DNA of 64,000 nt from Streptococcus mitis. Lineage in GTDB: Bacteria; Bacillota; Bacilli; Lactobacillales; Streptococcaceae. Shown here piece by piece: positions 61,304 through 64,000 of the stretch. Made by a program: the position numbers and the translations under genes. Below the pieces are notes generated by a model that worked only from the letters and a program-made list of their open reading frames with translations, was not told where the DNA came from and made no database searches. Location: positions 1 through 64,000 of the forward strand of contig MKYF01000001.1 of the NCBI GenBank assembly GCA_001914195.1, given 5' to 3'. Position 1 is the stretch's first letter. Every line of letters begins with the position of its first letter.

Positions 61304-61417
61304 AAGTTGTTTTGACTTGAGATGGGGAATGGTTTCGATAGTTTAGAAAGCAGCCTATTCTTGACCTTTCAAAGTCTTTTTGATATGATGGGCTCAAAGT
61401 AAGTGTGAGGTATAAAG

Positions 61418-61975
61418 ATGACCAGCGAATATCAGAAAATGATTGCAGGAGAGTTTTACCGTCCATCGGACCCAGAACTGAGAGCCTTGGTTCAGGTTTC
61501 TCGCCAAAAACAGGTCGCCTTTAACAAGGAAGAAGATCCCTTGAAAGGGACGGAAATTATCAAGACTTGGTTTGGGTCAACTGGGCAAAATCTCTATGTC
61601 AATCCATGACTGGTAGTCGATTATGGGGTCAATATCCATCTAGGGGAAAATTTTTATTCTAATTGGAACTTGACCATGCTGGATGTTTGTCCAATTCGCA
61701 TCGGGGACAATGCTATGATTGGCCCCAACTGTCAGTTCTTGACTCCACTCCATCCACTGGACCCGCAGGATCGTAATTCAGGTGTGGAATACGGCAAGCC
61801 TATTACCATCGGAGACAATTTCTGGGCTGGAGGTGGCGTCATTGTCCTTCCTGGAGTGACACTGGGCAATAACGTAGTGGCTGGAGCAGGGGCTGTGATC
61901 ACCAAATCTTTCGGTGACAATGTTGTCCTAGCTGGTAATCCCGCGCGTGTGATTAAGGAGATACCTGTGAAATAG
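61418..61975 (+). pseudogene. Maltose/galactoside O-acetyltransferase, broken by a TGA
   Basis: The frame reads through an N-terminal Mac domain (QKMIAGEFYRPSDPEL), a TGA at 61607-61609 after NLYVNP, then DYGVNIHLGENFYSNWNLT and the hexapeptide-repeat domain with HPLDPQDRNSGVEYGKPI and GAGAVITKSFGDNVVLAGNPA. Both parts are in one frame (185 codons together, the normal length). A single CGA-to-TGA change would explain it. As read, it is inactive unless the downstream part is made separately from an ATG at 61676. Confidence 0.9.
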
Positions 61976-61978
61976 AAG

Positions 61979-62013
61979 TAAAAAGGAACAACGGGGGGAG
62001 TGTTCCTTTTTGT
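61979..62013 (+). terminator. Terminator after the acetyltransferase pseudogene
   Basis: AAAAGGAACA/TGTTCCTTTT perfect stem with a 10-base loop and T-rich tail. Confidence 0.88.
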
Positions 62014-62099
62014 ATTTTTTATCGTAGTCTTATAAATTTTTCTTTTTTAATTAGGAATTTCTGTGTATCTTATTCTGGGGAAGTAGATTTTGTTTTTAT

Positions 62100-63146
62100 T
62101 TATAACTCCTCAATCACCTTGCATAGAGCCTCTACATCTTCTTTTCGACTAGACCAAGAAGTAGCAAAACGTATGATGGTATGCTTATCATCGTATTTTT
62201 CCCAGTAAGAGAAAATCACTTTTTGAGACAGTTTTGTCATCTGTTCATCATTCACAATACAAAAGACCTGATTTGTTGGATTTTCAAAATAAAGGGGGAG
62301 ACCAGTATTTTTACAAGCTAGACGAATCCGGTTGGCGTAGGAAATCGCATCTTTGCCAATCGTTTGATAGAGATTGTCTTTAAACAATTCGTCAAATTGG
62401 ATACCGAGAAGTCTTCCTTTAGCTAGAAGGGCACCATGTTGTTTGATAATGGTGGTCATGTGAGGAAGAAGTTGAGGATTTGGGATAACGACTGCTTCCC
62501 CGAGAAGAGCACCACATTTGGTACCTCCGATATAGAAAGCGTCGCATAAGCGAGCCAAATCAGCAAGATTAACATCATTTTCAGGGCAGGCAAGAGCGTA
62601 AGCAAGACGAGCACCATCTACGAAGAGTTTAACATTCTTTTCCTTACAAACTTGAGAAATAGCTTCTAATTCTGCTTTTGAATAAAGGGTTCCAAGCTCA
62701 GTTGGTTGAGAGAGATAGACCATTCCTGGCATGACCATATGCTCATGGTTTTTATCAGCCCAATAGTCTTCAATAGTTTCTTTGATTTGCTGGGCAGTCA
62801 ATTTTCCATCTGTTCCCTCTAGTTCGAGTACCTTGTGCCCTCCAAATTCGATAGCACCAGCCTCATGAACGCTGATATGACCAGTTTTTGCAGCAATCAC
62901 TCCTTGGTAAGATTGGAGGAGACTGTCAATCATGACTTGATTGGTTTGGGTTCCACCGACAAGAAAATGGACCGCTGCCTGCGGACAAGCGCAGGCTTTT
63001 CGTATGCTTTCAATAGCACTGGCACTAATCGAATCGCTCCCATATCCGCTCATTTCCATTTCGTTGGTTTCCATGATTCGTTGAAGAATCGCAGGGTGTG
63101 CTCCTTGAAGATAATCATTTGCAAAATTTAGGATTTTGTTTGTCAT
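62100..63146 (-). CDS. Threonine aldolase-like PLP lyase
   Basis: 348 residues of the beta-eliminating lyase / low-specificity threonine aldolase family. FLVGGTQTNQ, LFVDGARLAYAL (Asp, Arg) and FYIGGTKCGALLGE with the PLP lysine are present. It would cleave L-threonine or allo-threonine to glycine and acetaldehyde. A divergent LysR gene lies 118 bases away. Confidence 0.9.
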   Translation of the reverse strand: MTNKILNFANDYLQGAHPAILQRIMETNEMEMSGYGSDSISASAIESIRKACACPQAAVHFLVGGTQTNQVMIDSLLQSYQGVIAAKTGHISVHEAGAIEFGGHKVLELEGTDGKLTAQQIKETIEDYWADKNHEHMVMPGMVYLSQPTELGTLYSKAELEAISQVCKEKNVKLFVDGARLAYALACPENDVNLADLARLCDAFYIGGTKCGALLGEAVVIPNPQLLPHMTTIIKQHGALLAKGRLLGIQFDELFKDNLYQTIGKDAISYANRIRLACKNTGLPLYFENPTNQVFCIVNDEQMTKLSQKVIFSYWEKYDDKHTIIRFATSWSSRKEDVEALCKVIEEL

Positions 63147-63167
63147 AAAAGACCTCTTTCTTAATTG

Positions 63168-63193
63168 ATGTATTTATTGTACAAGAAATACAT
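63168..63193. promoter_or_regulatory. Inverted repeat in the LysR intergenic region
   Basis: ATGTATTT and AAATACAT are separated by a 10-base centre. Such an interrupted dyad (T-N11-A type) between divergent genes is the usual LysR binding site. Confidence 0.65.
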
Positions 63194-63264
63194 TCATTAC
63201 ACAAACGTCAAAAAATCATATCAACTATGATAGAATGGAATGGGTAAAAGAAAAGGAGTGAAAA

Positions 63265-64000
63265 ATGGACGCAAGTAAATGCCATGCGGTTCTAATTGCT
63301 AGTGAAACAGGTTCTTTTTCAGCTGCAGCAGAACAACTCAACTATACTCAGTCAGGAATCACTAGAATGATTTCTAGCTTGGAAGAGGAATTAGAATTTT
63401 CTTTGTTTATCCGCAGTAAAAAAGGAGTTCGTTTAACTGAAAATGGGAAATTGATGTTGCCTTATTTCAGGGAAATCGTTGAATCTAGTCAGACTGCGCA
63501 AGAGATGAGCGATGATATAAAAGGAGTCGTCCGTGGTTCTATCACGATTGCCTGCTACTTTAGTGTATCCTCTATGTGGATGCCTCGTCTTTTAAAAGTC
63601 TTTTCAGAAAGCTATCCCGATATACAGATTAAGTTGTTGGAGGGTGGAAATAAGGAAATAGCTAAGTGGTTGGCAGAAAAATCTGTCGATATCTGTTTAT
63701 GTGCAGAACCTCAAGATAAGACGGATTATAGTTGGGAAGAACTCTATCGGGATCCACTTCTTGTTTGGCTTCCTAAAAATCATCCTAAGGCTAGACAAGC
63801 TCAATACGAGATAAAGGATTTAGAGGCAGAGGATTTTATTCATACCTTACCAGCTCAAGATACAGATCAGGACAGACTAATTGAGCAAGAAGGGTTACAT
63901 CTAAAAACACGTTTTACAACAAAAGATGGATTTACTACCTATCAGTTAGTAAAAGCAGGATTAGGAGTGAGTTTTAATCAGGCTATGATCGCACAGGATT
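63265..64000 (+). CDS. LysR-family transcriptional regulator (cut by the window end)
   Basis: The first 245 residues are present. A winged helix (SETGSFSAAAEQLNYTQSGI, about 12-31) is followed by the substrate-binding domain (GSITIACYFSVSS, RLLKVFSESYPDI). AAAGGAG lies before the ATG at 63265. It probably controls the divergent aldolase-like gene, its own gene, or both. Confidence 0.9.
   Translation, partial: MDASKCHAVLIASETGSFSAAAEQLNYTQSGITRMISSLEEELEFSLFIRSKKGVRLTENGKLMLPYFREIVESSQTAQEMSDDIKGVVRGSITIACYFSVSSMWMPRLLKVFSESYPDIQIKLLEGGNKEIAKWLAEKSVDICLCAEPQDKTDYSWEELYRDPLLVWLPKNHPKARQAQYEIKDLEAEDFIHTLPAQDTDQDRLIEQEGLHLKTRFTTKDGFTTYQLVKAGLGVSFNQAMIAQD

Overview
The window comes from a low-GC Gram-positive coccus of the Streptococcus mitis group, in the S. 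pneumoniae / S. pseudopneumoniae / S. mitis clade. The gene order (5S rRNA, tRNA-Asn, comW, purA, tadA, SRP RNA, dut, radA, prs, polA, recO-plsX-acpP, comAB, the pur genes, the bgaC-PTS-agaS-galM locus), the BOX and RUP repeats, and the ComE, ComX and CiaR sites all fit that clade. The species is not resolved. The ComW sequence and several accessory genes differ from the pneumococcal version as I remember it, and the strH gene I would expect after purB is absent.

Layout. 1-1200: end of an rRNA operon, tRNA-Asn, nested transposon debris, then comW behind a ComE box. 1300-8500: purA, a CiaR-driven small RNA, tadA, SRP RNA, a ComX-controlled run (dut, phosphatase, radA, carbonic anhydrase), a PrsW-like membrane protease and prs. 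8500-13600: decaying accessory DNA with a frameshifted Rpn nuclease and its partial copy, a secreted protein, a complete IS1182-like element, and a sortase gene that has lost its catalytic cysteine to a stop codon. 13600-21500: polA, a YeiH-like exporter, an unlisted Fst-type type I toxin-antitoxin locus, aminotransferase, recO, plsX, acpP. 21500-24600: a bacteriocin island with four ComX boxes, six double-glycine peptides, small membrane proteins and three micropeptides of 16-17 residues. 24700-28500: comAB behind a ComE box. 28560-48670: the purine biosynthesis genes purC-L-F-M-N-H-D-E-K-B, interrupted at two places by cargo flanked by duplicated gene ends: a Septu-like ATPase + HNH pair after purH, and a racemase cassette followed by a membrane protein + nuclease-like pair after purK. 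48880-57100: GntR regulator, beta-galactosidase, mannose-family PTS, AgaS and GalM. 57400-61300: VOC-fold protein, a CstR-like regulator and a divergent rhodanese / CoA-disulfide reductase operon. 61400-64000: a broken acetyltransferase, a threonine-aldolase-like enzyme and a divergent, truncated LysR regulator.

How it fits together. Competence control recurs: comW and comAB carry 21-bp-phased ComE repeats, while dut-radA, the rpn locus and the bacteriocin island carry ComX boxes. ComAB, which processes double-glycine leaders, lies directly downstream of peptides that have such leaders. The most noteworthy items are the ComX micropeptide cassettes, the Septu-like pair inserted at the purH end, the type I toxin-antitoxin locus, the radA gene with no ATG/GTG/TTG start, and the persulfide-sensing locus. 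All calls rest on reading the sequence and on memory of the families; no database search was run.
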